This document shows positions 8,480-16,662 of a stretch of 64,000 bases of DNA, piece after piece. Position 1 is the first letter of the stretch, and each line of letters starts with the position of its first letter. This DNA comes from DASXKD01 sp963703605 (GTDB lineage: Bacteria; Actinomycetota; Actinomycetes; Streptosporangiales; Streptosporangiaceae), in contig CAVPFC010000040.1 in the NCBI GenBank assembly GCA_963703605.1, positions 1-64,000 on the forward strand. Reading direction: 5' to 3'. The translations under genes and the position numbers were made by a program. The notes beneath the pieces were generated by a model, which saw nothing but the letters and a program-made list of their open reading frames with translations, did no database searches and was not told the DNA's origin.

Positions 8480-8666
8480 CGGGCCGAAGCTCTTCGGTCG
8501 GCGGCGCCCATCACGCGCGGCTAACAGTCATGGTGACGAGGTATTCCATGGCTGAGGCCTTCCTATGACCGTGGCAGGACATGTCACAAGCATTGCGTAG
8601 GTTTCAAGCCGCTGCGCGCGGCGAACTAGGCGTGGGCCGCGCACGGGCGCCAAACATCCGACCAGC

Positions 8667-9071
8667 TCACCAAGGTGTAGAGGCGTCGTCCGGTACGTAA
8701 TGACGGCTGTCGTCTGACGGGTCGATCCATACCCGCATGATCACGCCGCTGGACGGATCGCGGAACCGCTCAGCCGTCGGCACCCAGCCCGGTTCGGGCT
8801 TGCGCGTCTGGGCGTGCCGCCCGCGGGAACCCCCGCCGCGCCCGGCACCCGGCGTATCGGGGACACTGGCAGGCGGGAGATCGGCCAGGGCCACCGCGGC
8901 CTCCTCGGCATAGGCGGCGGCCAGCACGACACCGACCCGGTGTCGCAGGTCATCCAGGTCCAGCCGACCCGCGGCGTAATGCTCGCGCAGCAGCGCGACC
9001 AGGCGCTCGCGGTCGGCGTCCCCGAGTAGCGAGCGCCGTCCGGGCGGCGCACCGCCCTCGGGCTCGCTCAT
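8667..9071 (-). CDS. DUF1707 domain protein
   Basis: Residues 18-66 form a DUF1707 (SHOCT-like) domain: DADRERLVALLREHYAAGRL then DLDDLRHRVGVVLAAAYAEE, followed by ADLP. The domain is very common in actinobacterial surface and signalling proteins. After a Gly/Arg-rich linker the C-terminus has a short Trp-containing beta segment (RDPSSGVIMRVWIDPSDDSRHYVP). There is no membrane segment, unlike many DUF1707 proteins. The start codon overlaps the stop of the upstream YbjQ gene (ATGA), so translation of the two is coupled. Confidence 0.85.
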   Translation of the reverse strand: MSEPEGGAPPGRRSLLGDADRERLVALLREHYAAGRLDLDDLRHRVGVVLAAAYAEEAAVALADLPPASVPDTPGAGRGGGSRGRHAQTRKPEPGWVPTAERFRDPSSGVIMRVWIDPSDDSRHYVPDDASTPW

Positions 9072-9442
9072 GCCGACGGCGTGACGACCACCGCGCTGCC
9101 GTAGGCGACGACTTCGGCGCGTGCCTTGCCGATCTCGGAGGAGTCGAAGCGCATCGCGATCACCGCGTTGGCGCCGAGCAGCTTCGCGTTCTCGATCATT
9201 CGGTCGATCGCATGCCTGCGGGCGTCTTCGAGAACCACCGTGAACTGCGAAACCTCGCCCTGGCGCAGCGACGAAATCCCGCCGGCGACGGTCTTGCTGA
9301 AGCCCATCGCTCGCACCACCAGACCAAACGTGATGCCGAGATTCCGTTCCACCACCATGCCCGGCAGCTCGAACGCAGTGGTGACAGGAAAAGCAGTAGC
9401 CGTGGACTCCGGGGTGCCTGCCCTACTCGTCGTATCCGTCAT
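9068..9442 (-). CDS. YbjQ/UPF0145 family protein
   Basis: The 124-residue protein has the UPF0145 core: FELPGMVVERNLGITFGLVVR, a helix with EDARRHAIDRMIENAKLLGANAVIAMRFDSS (in parts), and a final VVAYGSAVVV strand. The family forms pentameric rings and is annotated as a putative heavy-metal-binding domain. ATG 9442 (MTDTTSRAG) is preferred; the frame extends upstream to 9469 without better support. It is the first gene of a two-gene operon with the DUF1707 protein, which suggests that the two act together, possibly at the membrane or in stress sensing. Confidence 0.85.
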   Translation of the reverse strand: MTDTTSRAGTPESTATAFPVTTAFELPGMVVERNLGITFGLVVRAMGFSKTVAGGISSLRQGEVSQFTVVLEDARRHAIDRMIENAKLLGANAVIAMRFDSSEIGKARAEVVAYGSAVVVTPSA

Positions 9443-9619
9443 GCAGGGCAGTACACCGCCGCCGCGCACGCCATGTCAACGAGCCGCGCTCCGGGCATCC
9501 GCCGTCGGCCCTACGGGGTCGGCAGAGGCCTCGGCGTACTGTTAACGCCGGAGGGGCCGACCGGACAATGCGTGGCGTTCCGGCCCGGTACCTGTGACCT
9601 TTCGGCCGGCAACGGAGGC

Positions 9620-9955
9620 ACACGGCGCGACGCTGACAGGCAGGTCCTGCTCGCGTCGCGCGACACCGGGTCATTGCGGCGGGAGGCCGCCGAGCCGATG
9701 GTCTCGGCCGCATCCAGCCGCCAGGCCAGCGTGAACGCCAGGCAGCGGCGGATGGCTCACCCCGCACCGGGCGCACCGCAGCCGGGGCACGAAGATCTTC
9801 TGGTACCGGCCCGCCTCCCGGACCTAAACGCCGGTCCCCGGCCAGGACACCAGCGGCCCGGCACACGACGGGCAGTCCGGGCGCGGGAACCCCAGATCAC
9901 GGCCGGCCGCCGGGTACGTATCGACCGCACGCGGGCACGGCCATACGATGGCCAC
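9620..9955 (-). pseudogene. DUF6431-like zinc-ribbon protein remnant
   Basis: From GTG 9955 the minus strand reads VAIVWPCPRAVDTYPAAGRD, FPRPDCPSCAGPLVSWPGTG, an in-frame TAG, then VREAGRYQKIFVPRLRCARC and GVSHPPLP. After a one-base shift it continues AFTLAWRLDAAETIGSAAS. The pattern of two CxxC pairs with 'REAGR...IFVPR.RC..C...H..LP.F.L..RLD..E.IG' matches the DUF6431 zinc-ribbon proteins of actinobacteria, which look like transposase or regulator N-termini. A stop, a frameshift and loss of the C-terminal half show it is dead. The rest of the 9.4-10.1 kb gap holds nothing I can support. Confidence 0.6.
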
Positions 9956-10138
9956 GGGCGGCACCGCCCCGGATCCCTTCTCGCGGCCGGCGCAACACCG
10001 GCGTTCCCGGCCCCGGGGATGTGCCGCCAGCGGTCGCGGCGACTGGCACCACGCCGGCCTGCTGCCCGGGCCGGCGGCACGTTGCGTTCGCCACCGGGCA
10101 CCCAGAAGCGCGGTTCTCAAACAAGAGGAGATCAGCAA

Positions 10139-10444
10139 ATGCCGGCGACGCTGAAGGTGACGCATAAGGCCATCGGAGCCGAGGTCCGTCGCGGCACCTA
10201 CGATGTCGTGGTCGACGGTGAGCGGGCCGGGTCGGTCGAGATGAACCATACGATCGAGATACCAGTCGAGCCTGGACGTCACACCCTGCAAGTCCGCAAT
10301 GGACGAAACTCGAGCAGCACGCAGACCTTCGACGCCGCCGACGAAGAGATCGTCGCCTTCCGGTGCACCGGAAAGAGGCTCCTGCCGATCTTCCTCGCAT
10401 CCTTTGCCGTGCCCAGGCTGGCACTCAAACTCGTCCGCGAGTGA
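10139..10444 (+). CDS. Small beta-rich protein of unknown function
   Basis: The 101-residue product consists mainly of short strands (ATLKVTHKAIGAEVRRGTYDV, GERAGSVEMNHTIEIPVEPG, RHTLQVRN) followed by a C-terminal hydrophobic Lys/Leu segment (RLLPIFLASFAVPRLALKLV). The layout recalls PEGA-like domains, in which a stalk strand repeats near a membrane, but the match is weak. The start is well supported by AGAGGAG eight bases before ATG 10139. It lies alone between two remnants. The C-terminal hydrophobic segment could be a membrane anchor. Confidence 0.65.
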   Translation: MPATLKVTHKAIGAEVRRGTYDVVVDGERAGSVEMNHTIEIPVEPGRHTLQVRNGRNSSSTQTFDAADEEIVAFRCTGKRLLPIFLASFAVPRLALKLVRE

Positions 10445-10466
10445 GCCTGCGCCGCCGTCGCGGCGT

Positions 10467-10886
10467 TCACCGGCCCGCCGTTACCGCCGCCGGGGTGCCG
10501 CTCCCGACCCGGGACGATCCTGGCCGGGTATGAGGCCCACCGGCCTGGCGGAAGAGCCGCAGGGCCTCGGCCACATCGCGGGCCGCGCCCGCATGGTCTC
10601 CCTCAGAGTGGGCGGCGTACGACCGGGCGGAAAGCAGGCGGGCAGCCAGGTGGAGTTCCCCAAGGCGGCCGGCCAGGCCCAGGCCCGACTCTATGAGCGG
10701 CAGCGCGGCGTCCTGTTGGCCCTGGCTCAGCAGGATCCAGGATTGCTCATGCAGCAGCTCGGCGACCAGGTACTCATCCCCGGCGGCGCGAGCGATGGCC
10801 AGCCCCTCCTGGCAGTAGTCCTCCGCGATCGCGCGACCGCCTATCTGCATGTGGACGCGGGCCGCCGTGGACAGCGCCCGGGCCCC
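10467..10886 (-). pseudogene. C-terminal fragment of a TPR-type protein
   Basis: About 138 codons in one minus frame give clean TPR-like helices: ALSTAARVHMQIGGRAIAED, EGLAIARAAGDEYLVAELLH, LSQGQQDAALPLIESGLGLA, LGELHLAARLLSARSYAAH and DHAGAARDVAEALRLFRQAG. This resembles the C-terminal repeats of LuxR- or SARP-type regulators. There is no start codon or N-terminal domain: the fragment abuts and partly overlaps, in another frame, the 3' end of the SnoaL-like gene. It is the residue of a larger gene whose 5' part was lost, apparently at a junction near 10890. Confidence 0.5.
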
Positions 10887-11257
10887 GCGGCATCGTCGCC
10901 GCCGGGGGTGTTGCGGATGACGATGAGGGTGACGATCTTGCCGTCGCGGACGGTGAAGTAGCTGGTCAGGATGAGCGGGTCCGGCAGGTTCGTCTTGTCG
11001 TAGTCGCCGTCGTAGCGGCCGCGGATGATGGTCTGGCCGTGGTGGTCCAGGACCTCGGTCACCGCGATGGTCACCCGGTCGCCGGCCAGTTCCCTGGCCG
11101 CCCAGCGGCGGATGGCCTCGCGGCCCCAGAATTCCCGGTGCACGTCGTTGACCAGGGCGTCGCCGGCGAAGGTGGCCACGATCGCGTCCTCGTCGAACGC
11201 GTTGACGGCGGCGATGAACTCGGCCAGGACGGGGGCGAGGGCGGCGGTGCGGGTCAT
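10841..11257 (-). CDS. SnoaL-like (NTF2-fold) protein
   Basis: The protein begins MTRTAALAPVLAEFIAAVNA and has the SnoaL-like pattern: FAGDALVNDVHREFWGREAI, then RRWAARELAGDRVTIAV, the RGRYDGDYDKTNLPDPLIL strand and YFTVRDGKIVTLIVIRNTP. Related proteins normally end just after RNTP. Here translation runs 20 residues further (GGDDAAGPGRCPRR and on) into the TPR remnant, as if the native stop was lost at the junction. NTF2-fold proteins bind or isomerise small molecules. It is divergent from the MerR gene, shares promoter motifs with it and is probably its target. Confidence 0.75.
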   Translation of the reverse strand: MTRTAALAPVLAEFIAAVNAFDEDAIVATFAGDALVNDVHREFWGREAIRRWAARELAGDRVTIAVTEVLDHHGQTIIRGRYDGDYDKTNLPDPLILTSYFTVRDGKIVTLIVIRNTPGGDDAAGPGRCPRRPASTCR

Positions 11258-11314
11258 GCCGGCTCCTTCGGCGGGTTCTGTGCTGATGACTCCACCCTCG
11301 GTGCTCCCGTCGCC

Positions 11315-11371
11315 GGAGGGTCAACAGCGGATCCCGCCGGTTGACCCTCCGGTTGCGGGAGGGTCGACAAT
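11315..11371. promoter_or_regulatory. Divergent MerR-type promoter/operator region
   Basis: On the plus strand TTGACC (11341-11346) and GACAAT (11366-11371) are separated by exactly 19 bp, the long spacer typical of MerR-controlled promoters. The spacer contains a dyad, GACCCTCC and GGAGGGTC with a 7-nt centre. ATG 11378 lies 7 bp after the -10, so the transcript is probably leaderless. On the minus strand the same TTGACCCTCC motif recurs (11324 to 11315) facing the SnoaL-like gene, with a partner CCCTCGG-type half-site beyond it. This suggests that MerR controls both genes. Confidence 0.6.
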
Positions 11372-11377
11372 GGCCTG

Positions 11378-12205
11378 ATGGCAGCAGGGCTCACCGTGGG
11401 CGACTTCTCCCGCGCCACTAACCTCAGCGTCAAGACGCTGCGCCACTACCACCAGGTGGGGCTGCTCGAGCCGGCCGCGGTGAACCCGGATACGGGCTAC
11501 CGGTACTACGCGGCCGGGCAGATCCCGGCCGCGCAGGTCATCCGCCGGCTGCGCGACCTGGAGATGCCGGTCGCCGGCGTCAAGGCGGTGCTGGCCGCAC
11601 CGGACGCGGCCGCCCGCAACGCCCTCATCGCCGCGCACCTGAACCGGCTGGAGGCCGGGCTGGCCCAGACCCGGGCCGCGGTCGAGTCGCTGCGCACCCT
11701 GCTGGCCCCGCCGGACGGCCCGGCCGCGATCGAGCACCGCAGCGTGCCCGCCACCGCGGCGGCGGCCATCGGCGCGGTGGCCGGCCGGGCCGACGTCCTG
11801 GCCTGGTTGCAGGGCGCCCTGGGCGAACTGCACGCCGCCGTGCGGGCCCAGGGCCTGCCCGCCGCCGGCCCGGCCGGCGCGGTGTTCGCCAGCGAGCTGT
11901 TCCAGACCGACCGCGGCCAGGCCACCGTGTTCATCCCCGTGCCGGCCCGGGTGCGCCCCATCGGGCGGGTCACGCCAGCGGTGATCCCGGCGGCCGAACT
12001 CGCCATCATCTGCCATCACGGCTCACTGGCCGACGCGGACCTCAGCTACGCCACGCTCGGCGCGTACGCCACCACGCACGAGATCAGCATCGACGGGCCG
12101 CTGCGCGAGTACTACCTGCGCGGCGCCGCGGACACGCCCGACGAGGCGGAATGGAGGACCGAAATCGGCTGGCCCATCTTCCGCGCCGACGCCTCCCGTG
12201 CTTAG
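11378..12205 (+). CDS. MerR-family transcriptional regulator with C-terminal effector domain
   Basis: The 275-residue protein starts with a MerR winged helix-turn-helix: TVGDFSRATNLSVKTLRHYH, QVGLLEPAAVNPDTGYRYY and a coiled linker to about residue 110. The remaining 160 residues resemble a GyrI-like effector-binding domain, with strands around AIEHRSVPATAAAAIGAVAG, ATVFIPVP and LAIICHHGSLADAD. Such regulators bind amphipathic drugs or small molecules and untwist the promoter DNA. It is transcribed divergently from the SnoaL-like gene with shared operator motifs. The predicted transcript start falls at or next to the ATG. Confidence 0.9.
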   Translation: MAAGLTVGDFSRATNLSVKTLRHYHQVGLLEPAAVNPDTGYRYYAAGQIPAAQVIRRLRDLEMPVAGVKAVLAAPDAAARNALIAAHLNRLEAGLAQTRAAVESLRTLLAPPDGPAAIEHRSVPATAAAAIGAVAGRADVLAWLQGALGELHAAVRAQGLPAAGPAGAVFASELFQTDRGQATVFIPVPARVRPIGRVTPAVIPAAELAIICHHGSLADADLSYATLGAYATTHEISIDGPLREYYLRGAADTPDEAEWRTEIGWPIFRADASRA

Positions 12206-12294
12206 CGCACGAGTGCACGGGTCGCTGATGACAATGCCGGCCCTGTCCACCATGCACCAGCCCGTCGAGAAGCTTCGCACAGGACATCAGGCCG

Positions 12295-12504
12295 TTGTTC
12301 ACTGAGATGGACATCGCGCACATGAAGGGCTTCGGCGTTTTGCTGGATGACTTCGACTACATGCGCGACCAGGCCCACGCTCAGAAGGTCCTGGACGCGG
12401 TCAGTGCACAGGCGATGCCGCCAGCCAGCAGCGGCGAGCCGCCCTGGTCGCCGGATAACGTCCAGCTCTTCCAAGATTGGATCGCCGCCGGCTACCAGGC
12501 CTAG
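12295..12504 (+). CDS. Small acidic protein with PLFTEMDIAHM motif
   Basis: The coding text reads FAQDIRPLFTEMDIAHMKGF, then DDFDYMRDQAHAQKVLDAV, MPPASSGEPPWSPDNVQLF and QDWIAAGYQA. Stand-alone proteins of about 75 residues with 'DIRPLF...DI.HM......V..HA..I....MPP....W....V..F..WI..G' are common in bacteria and lack known function. The natural N-terminus seems to begin upstream at SFAQDIRP, but no ATG, GTG or TTG precedes it. The usable starts are TTG 12295 or ATG 12307, so the start is uncertain or the original start codon was mutated. Confidence 0.55.
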   Translation: MFTEMDIAHMKGFGVLLDDFDYMRDQAHAQKVLDAVSAQAMPPASSGEPPWSPDNVQLFQDWIAAGYQA

Positions 12505-12756
12505 GGCCGGCCTTGCCTAATGCGTCGGCTTACCAGTGAACAGCAAAGAGATTCCGCCCGTGCCGGGGCTGATGCGGAGCTGGATCATCAAACCGCGAGC
12601 AGGGCGACGACGTCGGCAACTCGAATGGATGGGCAAGGCAATCGACGGCGGGACCAGCCGGACCCTTTTCCCCGCGCATCATGGTGCCAGCCGGACAGCG
12701 GTAGGGGAGAGGCCCGGCCGGCTAACGCGGCCACCTCCGTGACCCGGCCCGAGTTG

Positions 12757-13314
12757 TCATCCCGTTGCGTCGATCGGCCGGTAAACGTGGATAACCGTCC
12801 CGTCGGGAAAGCTCTTGGCCTCGGCGAGATCCACTCGCAGCGGCTTGGCCAGGTCCTTGAACAGCGGCAGCCCGTTCCCCAGGGCGACCGGGAGGATGAC
12901 CAGGCGGTACTCGTCGATCAGGCCGAGCCTGGACAGTGCCTGAACGAACGCGGCGCCGCCATGGGCCATGATCTCGCCGCCGGGTTCGCTCTTGAGGCCG
13001 GCTATCTCCTCGGAGAGGTCGCCGCGGGCAATCCTGGAGCCGGCCCATCCGGCGACCGGCAACGTCTTGGAGAAGACGACCTTGGGAAGGTTGTTCATGA
13101 ACGCCGCGTAGTCGCCATCCGCGTTCGGCCAGTGCTCGGCCATCTGCTCGTAGGTGACGCGCCCCATGATGTGGGTTCCGACTCGGCGGAGCGATGCGAC
13201 CTTCCACGCGCGCACGTCCGGATGCTCGGCCGGAAGCCCCCAGTCACCTTCGCCGCCCGGCCCTGCGACGTATCCGTCCAGCGTGACACCCATCTGCAGG
13301 ACCACTCGCCTCAT
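12757..13314 (-). CDS. Dihydrofolate reductase family (RibD C-terminal-like) protein
   Basis: The 185-residue protein matches the RibD C-terminal/DHFR-like reductases common in actinobacteria: MGVTLDGYVAGPGGEGDWG, THIMGRVTYEQMAEHWP, PKVVFSKTL and the nucleotide-contact loop GGEIMAHGGAAFVQALSRLG, then LIDEYRLVILPVALGNGLPL (in parts). They bind NADPH; most are uncharacterised and are not true folate enzymes. AAAGGAG stands close before ATG 13314. The gene is divergent from the LysR regulator, which may control it. Confidence 0.9.
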   Translation of the reverse strand: MRRVVLQMGVTLDGYVAGPGGEGDWGLPAEHPDVRAWKVASLRRVGTHIMGRVTYEQMAEHWPNADGDYAAFMNNLPKVVFSKTLPVAGWAGSRIARGDLSEEIAGLKSEPGGEIMAHGGAAFVQALSRLGLIDEYRLVILPVALGNGLPLFKDLAKPLRVDLAEAKSFPDGTVIHVYRPIDATG

Positions 13315-13362
13315 CAGGACTCCTTTTAGCGTTTCGATTGTCTGGGGTATGCATCTAACCGA

Positions 13363-13391
13363 AGTTACGCTGATAACCGGAGTTACGCTGA
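13363..13391. promoter_or_regulatory. Direct repeat and dyad between DHFR-like and LysR genes
   Basis: AGTTACGCTGA occurs at 13363-13373 and again at 13381-13391, 18 bp apart. The first copy also forms a short dyad, GTTA and TAAC around CGCTGA. LysR regulators bind T-N11-A dyads with repeated sites in divergent intergenic regions, so this could be the LysR binding region. It lies about 50 bp before the DHFR-like start. The remaining intergenic sequence shows nothing else. Confidence 0.35.
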
Positions 13392-13577
13392 CCCGCCTAT
13401 TCCACGTGACTGCATGCCCCGGTCGATCCGCACACGCGGCCTGACGTGCTCATGCGCCTCCCTGACAGGGACCGGGCCCAGCAGCCCCCGTCCCGCGATC
13501 CGATTGCCCCGTCCACAGATCAAGCCTCGTCGGCGGCCAGGCCTCCTGTCCAATACTCGCGGTCATAGCCTGATGGC

Positions 13578-14483
13578 ATGGATGTCGACACCCGGCTGCT
13601 GCGCTACTTCGCCGCCGTCGCACAGGAAGGAAACCTCACCCGCGCGGCGGAACGGTTGTTCGTGTCGCAGCCGACGCTGACCAAGCAGATCAAGCAGCTG
13701 GAGAGCCAGTTGGGACTGTCGCTGTTCACCCGATCCCGGGCCGGGATGACCCTCACCGCGGCAGGCCAGGCGCTGGCCGACCAGACCCCCGCCGTGCTGG
13801 CCGGCTGGGACCACGCGCTGCAGGAGACCAAAGCCGCCGCCAGCCGCGCGGCCCGGGTGCTGCGGGTCGGATTCATGTCCAGCGCCGCCAACGAGGCCAC
13901 CCAGCAGATCATCGCGACGTTCGCCCGCCGCCGACCGGGCTGGTGGGTGGACATGCAGCAGGCCGCCTGGTCGGACGCCACTGCCGGGCTCGCCAGCGGC
14001 GACGTCGACGCTGCCTTGCTGCGGCTGCCGTTCCCCGGCCAGAACGACGTGCGGTTCGAGGTGCTGCTCACCGAGCCCCGTTGGGTCGTGCTCCCCGCCA
14101 CCCACCCGCTCGCAGCCCGTGACCAGATCCCCTTCCGGGATCTGTGGGACGAGCCGTTCGTCGCCGCCCCCGCGGAAACCGGCTGGTGGCGCGATTACTG
14201 GCTGGCCACCGACGAACGCCAGGGCCACCCGGTCCGCATCGGAGCCGTCACCGACCAGCCCGAGACCTGGCTGACCGCGATCGCCAACGGCCACGGCATC
14301 GCCCTGGCCCCCGAATCCGCCGCCCGCTACTACGCGCGCCCGGGCCTTACCTACCGGCCCGTCACCGGCGTCAGCCCGAGCCAGGTCTGCGTCGCCTGGC
14401 AGCCCGCCAACGACACCAACCCCATCGTCCAGGACTTCGTCCGCTGCTGCGTGGACAACAAGCCGCCACAGCAACCAACCTGA
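13578..14483 (+). CDS. LysR-family transcriptional regulator
   Basis: This is a full-length 301-residue LysR protein. The N-terminal winged helix-turn-helix reads LRYFAAVAQEGNLTRAAERL and VSQPTLTKQIKQLESQLGLS, followed by LFTRSRAGMTLTAAGQAL. The effector domain starts near residue 90 (VLRVGFMSSAANEATQQII) with the usual two-lobed periplasmic-binding-protein pattern (VVLPATHPLAARDQIPFRDL; ANGHGIALAPESAARYY). It is divergent from the DHFR-like gene. The ligand cannot be predicted. Confidence 0.92.
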   Translation: MDVDTRLLRYFAAVAQEGNLTRAAERLFVSQPTLTKQIKQLESQLGLSLFTRSRAGMTLTAAGQALADQTPAVLAGWDHALQETKAAASRAARVLRVGFMSSAANEATQQIIATFARRRPGWWVDMQQAAWSDATAGLASGDVDAALLRLPFPGQNDVRFEVLLTEPRWVVLPATHPLAARDQIPFRDLWDEPFVAAPAETGWWRDYWLATDERQGHPVRIGAVTDQPETWLTAIANGHGIALAPESAARYYARPGLTYRPVTGVSPSQVCVAWQPANDTNPIVQDFVRCCVDNKPPQQPT

Positions 14484-14514
14484 CCAGCAACAGCCAGGTC
14501 CGGGCGCTGCGGAT

Positions 14515-15582
14515 CTAGGTGCGTGTCACCGAGTGGCAGCCGAAAGCGCTGGCCGACGGGGTGGCCAGGGAGTACGGGTCTTTCGGCGCACCCGATGGCT
14601 GAACGCTCGGCGGGGGACCGTGCGGGAACTGCGGGTGAATGTACCCGTCTCGCACCCCGCATTGCCCGCCCGCGGTCTGACCTCCGACGCTGATCCAGGG
14701 CTCGAGGGCGCCGCCCGGATCGTCCCACTGCGCGAATTCCACCGTCCCGTATCGCTGCTGCACGATCCGCATCCAGTCGCCGGGACTTCCGGGCGGCTCG
14801 ACCGCGAAGACGAAGAGGTAATCGAACGTCACCCGCAGCACCGGGGTTCCGGAGACCGTGGCGCTCGCGGCGCTCATGTTGCCGTGCACCTTGATGACGG
14901 TGGTGACGAACTGCGTGCTGCCGGGCGCGAACGAGGAGACCCAGGTGCGGGTGTTCTTCTCGGTGCCGTCCTTGTTGAGGGCCGTTGTGTTCAGCCCGCT
15001 CAGGAACTGCGTCTGCTCCTGCTTCGTGAGCAGATCCGTGAAGGCGGTCGGGCTGCCGCCGTGCAGCGTCGGCCAGTCGAGGTTCCCAGCGGTCAAGAGC
15101 TTGCGGGTCGTCTCGTAGGCCGACCGCACCTGCGCCGCGGTGTAGGGGCCGTGCGCCCTGGCCGCCGGGATGGCAATCCCGGCCGCGCCGGCCGTCCAGC
15201 CGTCCGCGGGGGTGCCGGTGAACGGATCGGCGGGCGGAGCGTTCACGGCCGGCCGGCTGGACACGGTGGCCGGTGACAGCGTCGGCGTCGGCCGCACAGC
15301 CGCCGTGCGCGCGGGGGTCCGGTGAAGCCAGGACGAAGGCGCGAAGCGCACGAACGCGAATACGCCACCTCCGACTAGCACCACCGTCGCCACGCCCAGC
15401 ACCATGAGCAACCGGGAATCTCGCTTGCGCTGGGCCCTCTTCTCGGCCTGCCTGGCGGCCACCATGCGTTCCAGCGCCGACGGCTCATGGATCCGGGACT
15501 TCCCGATTTCCCGGGTCAGCTCGGCGAGCTTACGGTCGACCTCATCGGGTTCCGGCTGCTTGCCACCCGTTTCGTCCGGCAT
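14515..15582 (-). CDS. Single-pass membrane-anchored protein of unknown function
   Basis: The start at ATG 15582 (MPDETGG) follows GGGGAG. The protein has about 355 residues: a charged cytoplasmic N-terminus (about 1-55, with DRKLAELTREIGKSRIHEPS), one transmembrane helix (LLMVLGVATVVLVGGGVFAF), a Pro/Ala/Thr-rich extracytoplasmic linker, and a C-terminal domain containing PYTAAQVRSAYETTRKLLTA, TVIKVHGNMSAASATVSGTP and VTFDYLFVFAVEPPG. Two Cys near the end (GQCGVRDGY and AFGCHSV) could form a disulfide outside the cell. Comparable actinobacterial proteins exist without assigned function. Confidence 0.75.
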   Translation of the reverse strand: MPDETGGKQPEPDEVDRKLAELTREIGKSRIHEPSALERMVAARQAEKRAQRKRDSRLLMVLGVATVVLVGGGVFAFVRFAPSSWLHRTPARTAAVRPTPTLSPATVSSRPAVNAPPADPFTGTPADGWTAGAAGIAIPAARAHGPYTAAQVRSAYETTRKLLTAGNLDWPTLHGGSPTAFTDLLTKQEQTQFLSGLNTTALNKDGTEKNTRTWVSSFAPGSTQFVTTVIKVHGNMSAASATVSGTPVLRVTFDYLFVFAVEPPGSPGDWMRIVQQRYGTVEFAQWDDPGGALEPWISVGGQTAGGQCGVRDGYIHPQFPHGPPPSVQPSGAPKDPYSLATPSASAFGCHSVTRT

Positions 15583-15738
15583 GTCGCTCTCCCCATCGAA
15601 CACGGTCTCCGGGATGAGGCCTGCCGCCGACTACCTCCCCCAAGCTGGCTGATCAAACCAGTCAGCGCTGGTCGACGAGATCTCGGGCTAGACACCCGAG
15701 ACGGCTTCCGAAGTCACCGTTATACACGGGTACCACCG

Positions 15739-16662
15739 CTAGCGCGACAGATACCGGGCGAGGAATGCCAGCGACGGCGGTTCCTGCTCGGCAAAGAACG
15801 CATCGGTATGGCAGCCCGGCCCGAAGTCCACTACGGCTCGGTCCGGCAGCGCCCTCGCGAGCGCCTGGACGCCCGGGTAGAACGGGTCGTCATAGCCCGA
15901 TGCGACCCGCACCGGAACTCGCGCCAGTGAAGGAGCGTGCGTGACCGCGTCGTCGGCCGCGAACGCCGCGGCCGAGACGTACGCGCCGGCATTGGCCGCA
16001 TCCGCCTGCGCGTAGCTGGTCCAGATCGCCGGGCTGATCGCGGCCACCGCGGCGATTCGGTGCGGATACCTCTCGGCAAACAACAGGGCGCCGTAGCCGC
16101 CCATCGAGATGCCCATCATCGCGATCCGCCGGGGCGGGCGCCCGAGGCCCAGGCGCTGGCAGCGCGGGATCAGCTCGCCGATCACCATCGCCATCGGGTC
16201 ATCGCCGGGATGCCGGTTCCAGTACCCGTTGCCGCCGTCCACGGTGACCATCGCCATCGCGGCCAGCGGCCTGCCGTCGACCCGGAGCGCCAGGGCCTGC
16301 GCGGGGGACATGCCGACGAGGGCGTCGGTGTGGTTCCCGCCGTAGCCGTGGAGCATGACCACGAGCGGCAGCTCGTCCCCGGCCCGGTGCCGGGGCGGAT
16401 AGGCGATCGTGTACCCGACCGTCCGGCGCCGGGCCGCCGAATAGAACGCCCCGGAGAACGACGGACCGGGCGGCGAGAACACCGCGGCCGGACCCGGCAC
16501 CGAGCACGCGCCGTCCAGCTCATCGAGCGCCAGCTTGCCCGGCAGCACGCCGCGCGAGATCAGCTCGACCCCGGTGACCCCGGCGGCCACCACGCCCGCC
16601 GCACCGCCGAACCCCACTCCCAGCACCCGCCGCCGCGTCCACCCCGCCCCGCTGCGCCGCAT
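15739..16662 (-). CDS. Alpha/beta hydrolase (esterase D-like) with Tat-type signal
   Basis: ATG 16662 gives a 307-residue protein beginning MRRSGAGWTRRRVLGVG, a twin-arginine-like n-region followed by a hydrophobic h-region, so export is likely. The mature part has an esterase fold: LPLVVMLHGYGGNHTD oxyanion region, nucleophile Ser in MMGISMGGYGALLF (GxSxG), then an Asp in VASGYDDPFYPG and a His in GPGCHTDAFF. Substrate is unknown; esterase D/Ag85-like acyl hydrolases are relatives. The frame stays open upstream and fuses it to a membrane protein through a repeat-rich linker, so the separate start is my choice. Confidence 0.85.
   Translation of the reverse strand: MRRSGAGWTRRRVLGVGFGGAAGVVAAGVTGVELISRGVLPGKLALDELDGACSVPGPAAVFSPPGPSFSGAFYSAARRRTVGYTIAYPPRHRAGDELPLVVMLHGYGGNHTDALVGMSPAQALALRVDGRPLAAMAMVTVDGGNGYWNRHPGDDPMAMVIGELIPRCQRLGLGRPPRRIAMMGISMGGYGALLFAERYPHRIAAVAAISPAIWTSYAQADAANAGAYVSAAAFAADDAVTHAPSLARVPVRVASGYDDPFYPGVQALARALPDRAVVDFGPGCHTDAFFAEQEPPSLAFLARYLSR

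Noticed and set aside
9212..10444. A 410-codon plus-strand frame
   Set aside because: Only its last 101 codons, after a good SD at 10124-10130, look like protein; the rest is antisense to YbjQ and to the DUF6431-like remnant.
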